From positions 1 through 64,000 of the forward strand of contig CAYXCZ010000007.1 of NCBI GenBank assembly GCA_964463695.1: 64,000 bases of DNA. The letters are read 5' to 3'. This document shows, in pieces, positions 23,900 through 32,744 of the stretch; position 1 is the first letter of the stretch, and the number at the start of each line of letters is the position of its first letter. The translations under genes and the position numbers were made by a program. The notes under the pieces are model-generated. The model was not told the origin of the DNA. It saw only the letters and a list, made by a program, of their open reading frames with translations, and ran no database searches. Source of the stretch: JALNZU01 sp964463695 (lineage in GTDB: Bacteria; Bacteroidota; Bacteroidia; Bacteroidales; F082).

Positions 23900-24124
23900 A
23901 TGTGCAAATTTGGAATATATTTCTCAAAAATCGGATTAGGATCATTTTTATTAAGCATCCTAACAATGGTTGCCGGTTGGTTGATATTAAATATCAATGT
24001 GTGTATTGTAGCCATGTTTTTAATGAGTTTAGCAGCTCTCAGCTTTACCCTTTGTATGGTTTGTAATTGCGCATCTGAAAAACGCAAAAACAAACATGAG
24101 CATCTGAACGAAGTTCATACCTGA
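23900..24124 (+). CDS. Small membrane protein divergent from the FNR-type regulator
   Basis: 74 residues with two hydrophobic segments (about 12-33 and 34-56) holding CIVAMFLMSLAALSF and a Cys-rich exit (CMVCNCASEKRK), then a basic, His-containing tail. I do not recognise the family. It shares the intergenic region with the regulator, with two operator palindromes between them, so it is a likely direct target. The CMVCNC motif could bind metal or form disulfides. Confidence 0.6.
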   Translation: MCKFGIYFSKIGLGSFLLSILTMVAGWLILNINVCIVAMFLMSLAALSFTLCMVCNCASEKRKNKHEHLNEVHT

Positions 24125-24202
24125 TCAGCTTACCTGGTTGCCGTTGGTTTTCTGAAAATATTTTGCTCAGTAGCAGATTTAAGTTACTCCTGAGTAAAGT
24201 TA

Positions 24203-25354
24203 TTATTCTTCATCCGGGAATTTCTCTGGTCGGGCAAAAGCCGGATTCTTCAAAAAGTTGGCATCATGAAGTGTTTGAATAAAAGCCTTCAGGTCGGTTT
24301 TTTGTGAAGGCGTCAGCTGTACCCCACCACGTAACACATGGTGCATCAGTGGGTTAATTTCATTTGATTGAACAACATGATGGGAGTAAAAATCAATTAC
24401 TTCATCTAATGTTGCAAAACGTCCATCGTGCATAAAAGGGCCATTTAATGAAACATTTCGAAGGCTCGGAGCTTTATAAGCTCCTTTGTCCATGGCATTA
24501 CCACTAACTGCGAAACGATCCATCGCATCCGTAAAAACAGTATCTTTTCCATTGTTATAAAACAAATGTGTTGTAAACAATGGGTTTCCGCCACCTCCGT
24601 GGCAATGAAAACAATCTGCGCCTTCTTCAGTTGTAAACAACACATAACCATTCAGTTCTGAAGAAGTTAATTGTTGCTCACCTCTCAAAAAACGATCAAA
24701 AGGACCGTCGGCCGAAACGAGAGTCCGAACAAACTGCGCTATAGCCCTTTCAATATTTCTGAATGTAACAACTTCACTACCAAATGCTTTATAAAACAAT
24801 TCGGGATACCCTTTCAATCCCTGAAAAACTGTTTTTACCTGCGATGTGTCTCCGTTTATTTCGTCTTCTGCAAGCACTGCCAGACGCACAAAATCTTCAA
24901 TGTTACGCATAGCTGGATTTTCGTTTGCCGGATACAAAAAACCATTCCACCCATATCCGCTGTGATTCCAAACCAAATTTACCAAAGGAAGCATCACATG
25001 GTGCGTTTGCTGCCCATTCAGTCCGTGAACAAAGCCTCCTTCAAACACAGGATGATCGATACCTGCTTCAAAATTATTGGCCTGTATATGACAGGTGGCG
25101 CAACTCATCAGAGAATCTGAATGCAGGCGACCACTTAAACGACCGTCATAAAAGAGGTAACGACCCAAAAGAATACCTTCTTCGGTGAGTGGATTGTCAG
25201 CAGGAATATTCAGCTGGGTAGGAAAGCCAAAAGGAATAGGCAGATCATATAGTGTTGGTTCATAAATCGGTGTTTCTGTTTTTGGCTGACATGAGAAAAC
25301 AGAAAACATCAACACCACAACAAAAATCTGCCATAGAAAAGCTGGTTTTATCAC
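24203..25354 (-). CDS. Di-heme cytochrome-c peroxidase/MauG-like lipoprotein (MbnH-type partner)
   Basis: 383 residues from a GTG start that overlaps the stop of the preceding gene by 4 nt. A lipobox (VFSCQP) anchors it. Two c-type heme motifs are visible: CATCH (about residue 105) and CFHCH (about residue 235), as in bacterial cytochrome-c peroxidases and MauG/MbnH. Typical context motifs are AIAQFVRTLVSADGPFDRFL, KAPSLRNVSLNGPFMHDGRF and the C-terminal QTLHD. Coupling to an MbnP-like gene points to the MbnH role, oxidising a Trp of its partner, rather than peroxide removal; that is inferred from context. Confidence 0.9.
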   Translation of the reverse strand: MIKPAFLWQIFVVVLMFSVFSCQPKTETPIYEPTLYDLPIPFGFPTQLNIPADNPLTEEGILLGRYLFYDGRLSGRLHSDSLMSCATCHIQANNFEAGIDHPVFEGGFVHGLNGQQTHHVMLPLVNLVWNHSGYGWNGFLYPANENPAMRNIEDFVRLAVLAEDEINGDTSQVKTVFQGLKGYPELFYKAFGSEVVTFRNIERAIAQFVRTLVSADGPFDRFLRGEQQLTSSELNGYVLFTTEEGADCFHCHGGGGNPLFTTHLFYNNGKDTVFTDAMDRFAVSGNAMDKGAYKAPSLRNVSLNGPFMHDGRFATLDEVIDFYSHHVVQSNEINPLMHHVLRGGVQLTPSQKTDLKAFIQTLHDANFLKNPAFARPEKFPDEE

Positions 25355-26220
25355 TGTCCCTGCGGTTTCAGTTCAAAAACATTCCTGCCGTTATCGCATG
25401 CTTGTTGCATTGCGGGTTGCTGCTGCATGATACTTCCACCCCATTTGTTGTGATCATAAATATTAGCACCGTTAAACCATTTTTCAATCTTCATCTCCAA
25501 TGTTATCTCTGAAGTTTTTTCTTTGTAGATGGTAATGTCCTGATCGAATTTTACATCGAAATAGTTTTGGATAAAACCAATAACAGGCATGGTTTTTCTT
25601 GGCGGTTTATATCCCTCGCAATGACTTGAAGGACAACATGCATCCATATCTACATAACTGGATTTTAACGCGGTGCTGTCATAAATTTGTCCGATGCCTA
25701 TATGAAAATTGAACGGTTCAGCAACCTCCGAGGAGTTTATCCATTTGCCGTTAAGTTTCATGTAATGATATCCACCACCGAGATAATCAGGCCAAAACAT
25801 GAAAGATTCAGGTGGATTGACAAAGCGTAAGGATTTGTTCTTTGCTTCATTGATTCCAAAGGTAAATGATAAAACAGTGTAATTACCTTCCGGGATTTTC
25901 GTTGCCGGACTGATCTTTAGGCTGGAAGGTATATCCGTATCGATATAATAAATGCCATTTTCTTGATCCAGCGGAAAGGCTGTTCCATCGCTTTTATGCA
26001 ACTGAATATCAGAAATGAACCACTGAATTTCAGAAATCATATAGGTGTTTCCAGCCTCATTTTTATACACAAACTGATCAGTCACAAGTTTATTTCCAAA
26101 CACAGTGTGATCAATTGCGATGGACAACTGGCCTTGGGCAGGCGTTTCCTTCTCTGTCTTTGTGTTGCAACCGGCCAATGACAAAAAAACGAAAGTAATA
26201 ATAACAATATATGATCTCAT
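25351..26220 (-). CDS. MbnP-family lipoprotein
   Basis: 289 residues with a lipobox (LSLAGCN). The region LSIAIDHTVFGNKL, then YMISEIQWFISDIQLHKSDG and the FGINEAKN, MFWPDYLGGGYHYMKLNGKW stretches match the MbnP family of periplasmic proteins first described with methanobactin genes and now known to be modified by a di-heme MauG relative. A Cys cluster (DACCPSSHCEGY) lies around residue 200. It is the first gene of a two-gene unit; the heme protein start overlaps its stop (GTGA). No methanobactin precursor or biosynthesis genes are nearby. Confidence 0.85.
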   Translation of the reverse strand: MRSYIVIITFVFLSLAGCNTKTEKETPAQGQLSIAIDHTVFGNKLVTDQFVYKNEAGNTYMISEIQWFISDIQLHKSDGTAFPLDQENGIYYIDTDIPSSLKISPATKIPEGNYTVLSFTFGINEAKNKSLRFVNPPESFMFWPDYLGGGYHYMKLNGKWINSSEVAEPFNFHIGIGQIYDSTALKSSYVDMDACCPSSHCEGYKPPRKTMPVIGFIQNYFDVKFDQDITIYKEKTSEITLEMKIEKWFNGANIYDHNKWGGSIMQQQPAMQQACDNGRNVFELKPQGQ

Positions 26221-26348
26221 TTTCTGAAAGTTTAATGTAGTAAAGCTGCAAAAATAAGACCAAATGCCATTGAATTATTTAGAAAGGTCTCTAAATAAAC
26301 CCCTTTAAGCAATAAAAGCAAACTTTTTTGCAAAAACTTAGTCTATAA

Positions 26349-26369
26349 TTTTGATGAAAATCATCAAAA
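26349..26369. promoter_or_regulatory. Palindrome upstream of the MbnP/MauG pair
   Basis: TTTTGATG-AAAAT-CATCAAAA is a perfect 8-bp inverted repeat with a five-base centre, about 130 bases upstream of the MbnP-like ATG. It contains TTGAT and ATCAA halves like an FNR site but with N7 instead of N4 spacing, so the binding protein is unclear. Confidence 0.45.
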
Positions 26370-26402
26370 GATTGCATAAGACTTACTCAATAGTATTTTC
26401 AA

Positions 26403-29400
26403 TCAGAATCCAACTGCTTTAATTGTGAACGAAAATGATTTAGAATCGCTACGTAGCAGGTATTCATCCATTGGTCCCGGACCGCAGCTTCCACCTCCTA
26501 AACCATTATGAGCAGCGTCGATAGTTAAGATTGTTTCTGGCCTTCGAACGAGTTCATAGAGGTGGTTTGCTTTGTCAAGATCATAAGGGAGATGATGTAA
26601 CGCACTGAAATTTAGCAAACTGTCAGTTTCAAACCTCAAACCCAGTCCGGCATGATTTGAAACAACAAACCAGCGGGTATCACTGCGGTTTCCCATATCC
26701 TGTGGTCTAACATAATGCTCAGTCATTTCATCCACTCTTTTCGAATATGCGCCTATTGCTGCCGACGACTTCCGATCGACATAATTTTCATGAGGACCAG
26801 CGCCAAACCATTCTACCGTTTCAAAGCCTGCCGGCATTTCCATAATCATCCCCAACTTCGCCAACTGCCATTCAACATTCTGGGGATGGAAAGAAACATT
26901 CACATCAATCTCACCGTTACCTTTTATGATGTACTGAACTTCGGATATGACTTCAAAACCGGCTTTTGCTTTTGAAACCAATTTCACATCTACAGCAACC
27001 GAGTAATTATCCAATTGTTTTGCCTTCAGCTCAACTACTTCATCTTGAAGGTTATAAAGCTGCATATCCTGCCAAATAGGTCCCGGTCCGCTACCAAAAA
27101 TATAATCATTATCAACAGGGGCTCTGAACACATTTACACGAGGACCTGCGATTCGTTTTGTAGTTTCGGTATTCCATGAAACCAGACGAGTTTCTGGTTT
27201 AATACCATCAATGGCTTCCTGACATGTCTTAATCAAATTTACATCACCAACCGACCAGTTCGCTATCGTACCGGCTTTTATACTAAAGGTCAAATCAAAA
27301 ATGGTAGATGAAACATGTATCTCACTTTTCGTTTCAACCAAATTTATCTGATGTTGCCATGTCATTGCAAGTTTTTGTTTATCAACTACCTGAAATGGAA
27401 TTTTGAACTGTTCCCAAGCAACTATATGCCCTGATTTTGACCATAATTCATCCTTTTTAAGTTTGAAACCAACAATTAAAAAATATTCGGCACCTGCTTT
27501 TAGCACTGGTTTATTAAAAGGAATGACAACTTCTTTTGCGCTGCCGGGAGCAAGTGTGAATGCAGGAAGCAGGCCTGTTTCAACGACCACGCCGTTCTCG
27601 CTCAACTCCCAAAAAGCATCGAAATTTCCCAGTGAAGTGAAATTAAAACGGTTCTCGATCCGGATTACACCTTTCAGCAGATCAACAGGCTGGAAGTCAA
27701 CGTTTTGATAAACTTTTTTTACCTCTTCCAATTTTGGGGTGATGCGGCGGTCACCTGTGGTAAGGCCGTTGGAACAAAAATTCCAATCCGTTGGCCGATC
27801 ACCGAAATCACCACCATAAGCAAGAAAATATTCTCCTTTTCTACCCGGAATCTCCTTGTATAAGGTTTGATCCACCCAATCCCAGATACAACCTCCTATC
27901 AGACGTTTGGAGGCATAAACAGCATCGATATATTCCTGCAGATTACCAACTGCATTCCCCATCGCATGGGCGTATTCACACATAAAAAAGGGTTTTGGAT
28001 CAGATTTTTTACCTTGATCAATGAGCCAGGGTACGTCGGGATACATAACAGATTCGACATCAGCGACTTCATTAAAGCGCTCATAATGAATTGGTCGTTC
28101 AGGATCGCGAGCCTTAACAGCCTTAGAGGCAGCAATGAAATTAATTCCTGGACCGGCTTCATTTCCCAAGGACCACATTATGACGCAAGGATGGTTTTTG
28201 TCGCGCTCGACCATATTCATTATACGCGTAACATGAGTATCCTGCCAACTCAAAACATGACCCAACGACTTATCGCCATAACCCATGCCATGGGACTCAA
28301 CATTGGCTTCGTCAATCACATAAAGACCATACATGTCGCATAATTCGTACCACATGGGATCGTTAGGATAATGAGAGGTACGCACAGTGTTAATATTGTG
28401 TTGTTTCATCAATTCGATATCACGAATCATTGATTTACGGCTGACTACCCTACCGTTAACAGGATCAATCTCGTGACGGTTAACTCCTTTTATTTTGATA
28501 CTACTGCCATTAACCCAAAGCTGCTGGTCACGAATCTCTACCTTTCGAAATCCCGTTTTGCTATGTTGAACCTTAAGTATCTTTCCGTCAGCATCTTTCA
28601 GAACAAAAAGAACGTTATACAAATTAGGTTGCTCTGCCGACCACAGTTTTGGCTGCTGAAAAGAAGACTTTAAGATAACAGCCTTTCCATTTTTATCAAC
28701 AGTTCGAATTGGATAAACAATAATTGGACTTTTTGGGAACGAAGTTTGGTTATCCTCCTTAAAATACACCTCCAGCTGATGATTCACTTTGACGCCGTGA
28801 TTCCGGAATACAGCTTCAATTTCGATTTCGGCTGACGAAAAATCTTCATTTAGCTTTGTTTTGATCCAATAATCAAAGAGTTCAATTTTGGGTGTTGCAT
28901 AAAGGTAAACATCACGATAGATTCCACTCATTCTCCAAAAATCCTGATCCTCCATATAACTACCGTCGCTCCATTGGTACACTTCAGCAGCAATGGTATT
29001 TTCTCCTTCTGTTACAAAATCTGTTACGTCAAATCCTGCCGGAAGACGACTATCTTCACTATAACCAACAAAATTGCCATTGACCCACAAATACATGGCA
29101 CTTTCAACCCCTTCGAACTGAAGAAATATCTGACTTTCATTCCAACTGGCAGGCAGTAAAAATTTCTTCACATATGACCCAACCGGGTTGGGAAACTTGC
29201 TTGCAGTAAAATTCTGAGGAACCTTATCGAGTATAAATGGCGGGTTTGTAGGGTGGGGATAAGGTACATTGGTGTAAATTGGAATACCATATCCTTTCAT
29301 TTGCCATGCTGAAGGAACCTGAATCTGATCCCAATATGCCACATCAAAACCTTGTTTGTAAAAATCAATTGGCCGTAGATCGGGATGCTTTACCCAATTA

Positions 29401-29609
29401 AACTTCCATAAGCCATTGAGCGAAAGGTAATAAGATGAGGCAGACTTTTCTCCACTAAGCGCTTGTTCAACATCAGCATAAGGTATCCATGTTGCCCTTG
29501 CCTTTTGCTTGTTAATTGCATTAATTGCTTGATTTTCCCATTCACGTTTTTCCTGTCCGATGAGGGCCAAAGGTAAAAGTATCAACAACATTACCAGTCT
29601 GTTAACCAT
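26403..29609 (-). CDS. Periplasmic GH2 beta-galactosidase (LacZ type)
   Basis: 1068 residues, slightly longer than E. coli LacZ, with a signal peptide (about 1-18) that LacZ lacks. Order: jelly-roll sugar-binding domain (about 50-225, YMEDQDFWRMSGIYRDVYL), immunoglobulin-like domain, TIM barrel (about 335-620) and a C-terminal Bgal_small_N beta-sandwich. The acid/base Glu is in WSLGNEAGPG and the nucleophile Glu in FFMCEYAHAMGN; KGVNRHEIDPVNG is the conserved barrel entry. It would cleave terminal beta-galactosides outside the cytoplasm. No Sus-type transporter is adjacent. It is divergent from the ModE-like gene. Confidence 0.95.
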   Translation of the reverse strand: MVNRLVMLLILLPLALIGQEKREWENQAINAINKQKARATWIPYADVEQALSGEKSASSYYLSLNGLWKFNWVKHPDLRPIDFYKQGFDVAYWDQIQVPSAWQMKGYGIPIYTNVPYPHPTNPPFILDKVPQNFTASKFPNPVGSYVKKFLLPASWNESQIFLQFEGVESAMYLWVNGNFVGYSEDSRLPAGFDVTDFVTEGENTIAAEVYQWSDGSYMEDQDFWRMSGIYRDVYLYATPKIELFDYWIKTKLNEDFSSAEIEIEAVFRNHGVKVNHQLEVYFKEDNQTSFPKSPIIVYPIRTVDKNGKAVILKSSFQQPKLWSAEQPNLYNVLFVLKDADGKILKVQHSKTGFRKVEIRDQQLWVNGSSIKIKGVNRHEIDPVNGRVVSRKSMIRDIELMKQHNINTVRTSHYPNDPMWYELCDMYGLYVIDEANVESHGMGYGDKSLGHVLSWQDTHVTRIMNMVERDKNHPCVIMWSLGNEAGPGINFIAASKAVKARDPERPIHYERFNEVADVESVMYPDVPWLIDQGKKSDPKPFFMCEYAHAMGNAVGNLQEYIDAVYASKRLIGGCIWDWVDQTLYKEIPGRKGEYFLAYGGDFGDRPTDWNFCSNGLTTGDRRITPKLEEVKKVYQNVDFQPVDLLKGVIRIENRFNFTSLGNFDAFWELSENGVVVETGLLPAFTLAPGSAKEVVIPFNKPVLKAGAEYFLIVGFKLKKDELWSKSGHIVAWEQFKIPFQVVDKQKLAMTWQHQINLVETKSEIHVSSTIFDLTFSIKAGTIANWSVGDVNLIKTCQEAIDGIKPETRLVSWNTETTKRIAGPRVNVFRAPVDNDYIFGSGPGPIWQDMQLYNLQDEVVELKAKQLDNYSVAVDVKLVSKAKAGFEVISEVQYIIKGNGEIDVNVSFHPQNVEWQLAKLGMIMEMPAGFETVEWFGAGPHENYVDRKSSAAIGAYSKRVDEMTEHYVRPQDMGNRSDTRWFVVSNHAGLGLRFETDSLLNFSALHHLPYDLDKANHLYELVRRPETILTIDAAHNGLGGGSCGPGPMDEYLLRSDSKSFSFTIKAVGF

Positions 29610-29635
29610 TTCTGAAAGATTTTTATGTTTGGAGG

Positions 29636-29643
29636 CAAACTTA
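29636..29643 (-). promoter_or_regulatory. Promoter -7 element for the beta-galactosidase
   Basis: Reads TAAGTTTG on the minus strand (TAnnTTTG), 26 bases upstream of the ATG. No convincing -33 TTTG is at 19-21 bases. Confidence 0.4.
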
Positions 29644-29714
29644 CGAAAAGGAATTCACTAAACCGATTTAAGACATCAGTTTTTTCGATCGGAAGAAGTG
29701 CTTTTAAGAAAATA

Positions 29715-29738
29715 CGTTATGCAAATATATGCATATCG
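29715..29738. promoter_or_regulatory. ModE-type operator palindrome
   Basis: CGTTATGCA-N6-TGCATATCG is a 9-6-9 inverted repeat with one mismatch. Its outer CGnTAT half-sites and N6 spacing resemble the E. coli ModE operator (CGnTATATA-N6-TATATAnCG). It lies 32 bases before the ATG of a ModE-like gene, so autoregulation is likely. It may also affect the divergent beta-galactosidase. Confidence 0.65.
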
Positions 29739-29770
29739 CAAGAATTATTACTTTTGCCAAAAATAGCTTT

Positions 29771-30151
29771 ATGGATACTCCGCCGCGTCCGACACGCACC
29801 GACGTTTTTCTTAACTATAAGATTTGGTTATCAGGTCTTACAGGCCATGGCCAGATTCAGCCTGAAGCTTTTAGTCTGCTTGAAAATATTCGTAATTCAG
29901 GCACATTGAAAGCTGCTGCTGACGCTGCTGACATGAGTTATCGGAAAGCATGGGGGATAATTACCGATGCAGAAACAATTTTGGGATATTCCTTACTCGA
30001 AAAACACCGGGGCGGTAAAGATGGTGGAAATTCAACTGTAACTCCGGCTGCCATAAAATTGCTGGAAGCATATCAGGCTCTGCAGCAGCGCTTTGATGAA
30101 AGTGTTGAGAAAGCGTTCGAAGAATTTGTTCAACGGGTAAACAAACAATAA
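29771..30151 (+). CDS. ModE-like winged-helix regulator (DNA-binding domain only)
   Basis: 126 residues from ATG 29771. The winged-helix core of the LysR/ModE N-terminal type is seen in FSLLENIRNSGTLKAAADAA, the recognition helix DMSYRKAWGIITDAE and the wing HRGGKDGGNSTVTPAAIKLL. The C-terminal TOBE/MOP molybdate-binding domains of E. coli ModE are absent, as is common in short homologues. One base separates its stop from the tungstate/molybdate-binding lipoprotein gene, which it presumably controls. How it senses the oxyanion is unclear without the MOP domains. Confidence 0.88.
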   Translation: MDTPPRPTRTDVFLNYKIWLSGLTGHGQIQPEAFSLLENIRNSGTLKAAADAADMSYRKAWGIITDAETILGYSLLEKHRGGKDGGNSTVTPAAIKLLEAYQALQQRFDESVEKAFEEFVQRVNKQ

Positions 30152-30152
30152 A

Positions 30153-31106
30153 ATGGGCAGAAAAATCCTTGTTTTATTTCTTTTGGCAGGACTTTTTTCT
30201 TGTCAGCCAAAAAAGCAAACAAGACAAGTAATCATTTTTCATGCCGGCAGTCTAAGTTATCCTCTAAAAGCTGCTATTCAAGCCTTTAACCAGCAATTTC
30301 CTGAAATAACTTTCATAACAGAAGCTGCTGGTTCAGTTGCTTCTGCACGAAAAATTACCGAACTTAACAGAAAAGCTGATATAATGGCTTCAGCTGATTA
30401 TCAAATTATTGATCAACTGCTAATACCACAGCATGCATCATTTAACATCCATTTTGTAACCAATAGTATAGGTCTTGCATACACCAAAAAATCACATTTC
30501 TCTGATAGCATTCAATCGAATAACTGGAGGGAAATCCTTCGCAAAGAGCAAGTTAAGATAGGTGCATCCGATCCCGATGCCGACCCTTGCGGCTACCGAA
30601 CCCGCATGATTTGGCAATTAACAGCGCTAATGTACAATGACAACAGCCTGAAAAATGATCTACTTGCAGAGAACAAATACTATCAGCGTCCTAAAGAAAC
30701 TGACCTGATAGCTTTATTGGAAACCAACAGCCTCGATTACATCTTCATATACAAAAGTGTGGCCATTCAGCATCACCTCGACTTCATTGAATTAGGCGAC
30801 TCATTAAATTTAGCTAATCCTGATTTAAATAATTGGTATTCAAATGTTTCAGAAAATATCAGAGGCACTGAACCAGGAACTTTTTCAACTATTCAGGCAG
30901 AGGCAATAACATATGGAATAACAATGCTACATTATTCACCAAATCAAAAAGATGCCACACTTTTTCTTAATTGGCTGCTTAACGAAGAGAATGGTTTGAA
31001 AGTTTTAGCAGAAAATGGCCTTATTCCATTAAAACCCTCACGAATTCGATTTGTAAAATCTTATCCTGAAAATCTCAAAATCAATAATCCAATTCTACTT
31101 AATTAA
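30153..31106 (+). CDS. Tungstate/molybdate-binding lipoprotein (WtpA/ModA type)
   Basis: 317 residues. Lipobox LFSCQP near residue 17. The start of the mature domain, VIIFHAGSLSYPLKAAIQAF, and EAAGSVASARKITE are the oxyanion-binding loops of WtpA; GASDPDADPCGYRTRMIW and LDYIFIYKSVAIQH complete the family pattern. The protein captures tungstate or molybdate for an ABC permease. Unusually, no permease (WtpB/ModB) or ATPase gene follows; an aldehyde dehydrogenase starts 5 bases downstream. The transporter core must be elsewhere, or the operon has been rearranged. Confidence 0.9.
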   Translation: MGRKILVLFLLAGLFSCQPKKQTRQVIIFHAGSLSYPLKAAIQAFNQQFPEITFITEAAGSVASARKITELNRKADIMASADYQIIDQLLIPQHASFNIHFVTNSIGLAYTKKSHFSDSIQSNNWREILRKEQVKIGASDPDADPCGYRTRMIWQLTALMYNDNSLKNDLLAENKYYQRPKETDLIALLETNSLDYIFIYKSVAIQHHLDFIELGDSLNLANPDLNNWYSNVSENIRGTEPGTFSTIQAEAITYGITMLHYSPNQKDATLFLNWLLNEENGLKVLAENGLIPLKPSRIRFVKSYPENLKINNPILLN

Positions 31107-31111
31107 CTTTT

Positions 31112-32668
31112 ATGAAAACAATTTGTCCAACATGCGATATCAAACCGGCTCTTGATCGACTTGGTATCAAAGAAATCAATCACGGTGCAAGTACCGGAAG
31201 TCAATGGATCGAAACCAACGGAGAATTACTGCATAGCATAGCATCGTGTGATGGCAATCTCATAGCAAGTGTACGTCAAGGCACTTGGGATGATTATGAA
31301 ACCATCATGGAAAATGCACAGGAAGCATTTAAAGTTTGGCGTATGATTCCAGCACCACAGCGTGGCGAGATCGTCCGTCAGATGGGAAATGAATTCCGCC
31401 GTCATAAGGAAGATCTTGGGCGGCTTGTAAGCTACGAAATGGGTAAGATTTATCAGGAAGGTCTTGGCGAAGTGCAGGAAATGATTGATATTGCCGACTT
31501 TGCGCTTGGTATTTCACGACAGCTTTATGGCTCAACGATGCATAGCGAACGTGTAAAGCACAGGATGTATGACCAATATCACCCACTTGGAGTGATTGGA
31601 GTCATCACTGCCTTTAATTTTCCTGTAGCGGTTTGGGCATGGAATGCAATGTTAGCCCTTGTGACAGGTAATGTAGTCATTTGGAAACCATCTTCAAAAG
31701 TGCCGCTTTGTGCTGTTGCCATTCACAACATCATTGCTGGTGTACTAAAGCAAAATAATGTACCTGAAGGAGTTACCAATTTGATAATTGGCAGTTCGAA
31801 ACATATCGGTGATAATTTTCTTGCAGACAAACGTGTACCATTAATCTCATGTACAGGAAGTGTGGCCGTTGGACGCAGAGTTGGCCGGATTGTTGGTGAA
31901 CGTCTTGGCCGCACTTTACTTGAATTAGGTGGCAATAACGCAATTGTAATTTCTGATAAAGCAAACCTTGATATGGCATTGATGGCAACCGTTTTTGGAG
32001 CAGTAGGCACTGCCGGACAACGCTGCACAACGACCCGCCGACTCATTATTCATGAATCAGTTTATGATGCTTTTAAAGAAAAATTGACAAATGCATACAA
32101 GCAGATACGAATAGGTTGTCCGCTTGATCCCAACACCCTTGTCGGGCCACTTATTGACAAAGGATCAGTGGAAGCCTTTGTTTATGCCCAGGAACAACTT
32201 GTTAAAGAAGGTGGAAAAATCATCTATGGCGGGGAAGTCTTATCAGGAAAAGGATATGAGTCAGGATGTTATGTTGTCCCGGTACTCGCCGAAGCTGAAA
32301 ACCATTACCATATAGTTCAGGAGGAAACCTTTGCTCCAATTCTTTACCTTATGAAATACAGCACTATAGAAGAGGCTGTAGCGCTGCATAATGGTGTACC
32401 TCAGGGTCTTTCTTCTGCAATTTTTAGCACCGACTTATTGGAGACAGAGCGCTTCCTTTCACATGAAGGTTCAGATTGTGGCATCGCAAATGTAAACATC
32501 GGAACTTCAGGAGCTGAGATCGGCGGTGCTTTTGGTGGCGAAAAAGATACAGGTGGTGGACGTGAATCAGGTTCAGATGCATGGAAAGTATATATGCGTC
32601 GTCAAACCAACACCATTAACTACAGTACAGAACTACCATTCGCACAAGGCATTAAGTTCGTCCTTTAG
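31112..32668 (+). CDS. Aldehyde dehydrogenase of the ALDH7 family
   Basis: 518 residues. The Rossmann fold is seen around FNFPVAVWAWNAMLALVTGN and SCTGSVAVGRRVGRIVGE; the general base Glu is in LLELGGNNA and the nucleophile Cys in AGQRCTTTRR. The C-terminus GGAFGGEKDTGGGRESGSDA is characteristic of the ALDH7 (alpha-aminoadipic semialdehyde dehydrogenase, antiquitin) group. It oxidises semialdehydes with NAD, typically in lysine breakdown. It sits in an apparent operon with the oxyanion regulator and binding protein, an unexpected pairing. A terminator hairpin follows at 32685. Confidence 0.93.
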   Translation: MKTICPTCDIKPALDRLGIKEINHGASTGSQWIETNGELLHSIASCDGNLIASVRQGTWDDYETIMENAQEAFKVWRMIPAPQRGEIVRQMGNEFRRHKEDLGRLVSYEMGKIYQEGLGEVQEMIDIADFALGISRQLYGSTMHSERVKHRMYDQYHPLGVIGVITAFNFPVAVWAWNAMLALVTGNVVIWKPSSKVPLCAVAIHNIIAGVLKQNNVPEGVTNLIIGSSKHIGDNFLADKRVPLISCTGSVAVGRRVGRIVGERLGRTLLELGGNNAIVISDKANLDMALMATVFGAVGTAGQRCTTTRRLIIHESVYDAFKEKLTNAYKQIRIGCPLDPNTLVGPLIDKGSVEAFVYAQEQLVKEGGKIIYGGEVLSGKGYESGCYVVPVLAEAENHYHIVQEETFAPILYLMKYSTIEEAVALHNGVPQGLSSAIFSTDLLETERFLSHEGSDCGIANVNIGTSGAEIGGAFGGEKDTGGGRESGSDAWKVYMRRQTNTINYSTELPFAQGIKFVL

Positions 32669-32684
32669 TAAACTCTAACAATTA

Positions 32685-32730
32685 AAAATCCGGTCATTAA
32701 AGAAAATGTTTCTTCTAATGGCCGGATTTT
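32685..32730. terminator. Bidirectional terminator hairpin
   Basis: AAAATCCGGTCATTA (32685-32699) pairs with TAATGGCCGGATTTT (32716-32730) with one mismatch, between the convergent ALDH7 and thiolase genes. Flanking A and T tracts allow use in both directions. Confidence 0.85.
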
Positions 32731-32744
32731 CATTATAACATTTA

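Noticed and set aside
24203..25354. Simple cytochrome-c peroxidase for peroxide defence
   Set aside because: The coupled MbnP-like gene makes an MbnH-type role more likely, although heme motifs alone cannot decide.
29625..29909. Plus-strand ORF overlapping the ModE-like gene start
   Set aside because: It is out of frame with the winged-helix coding sequence and runs through the operator.
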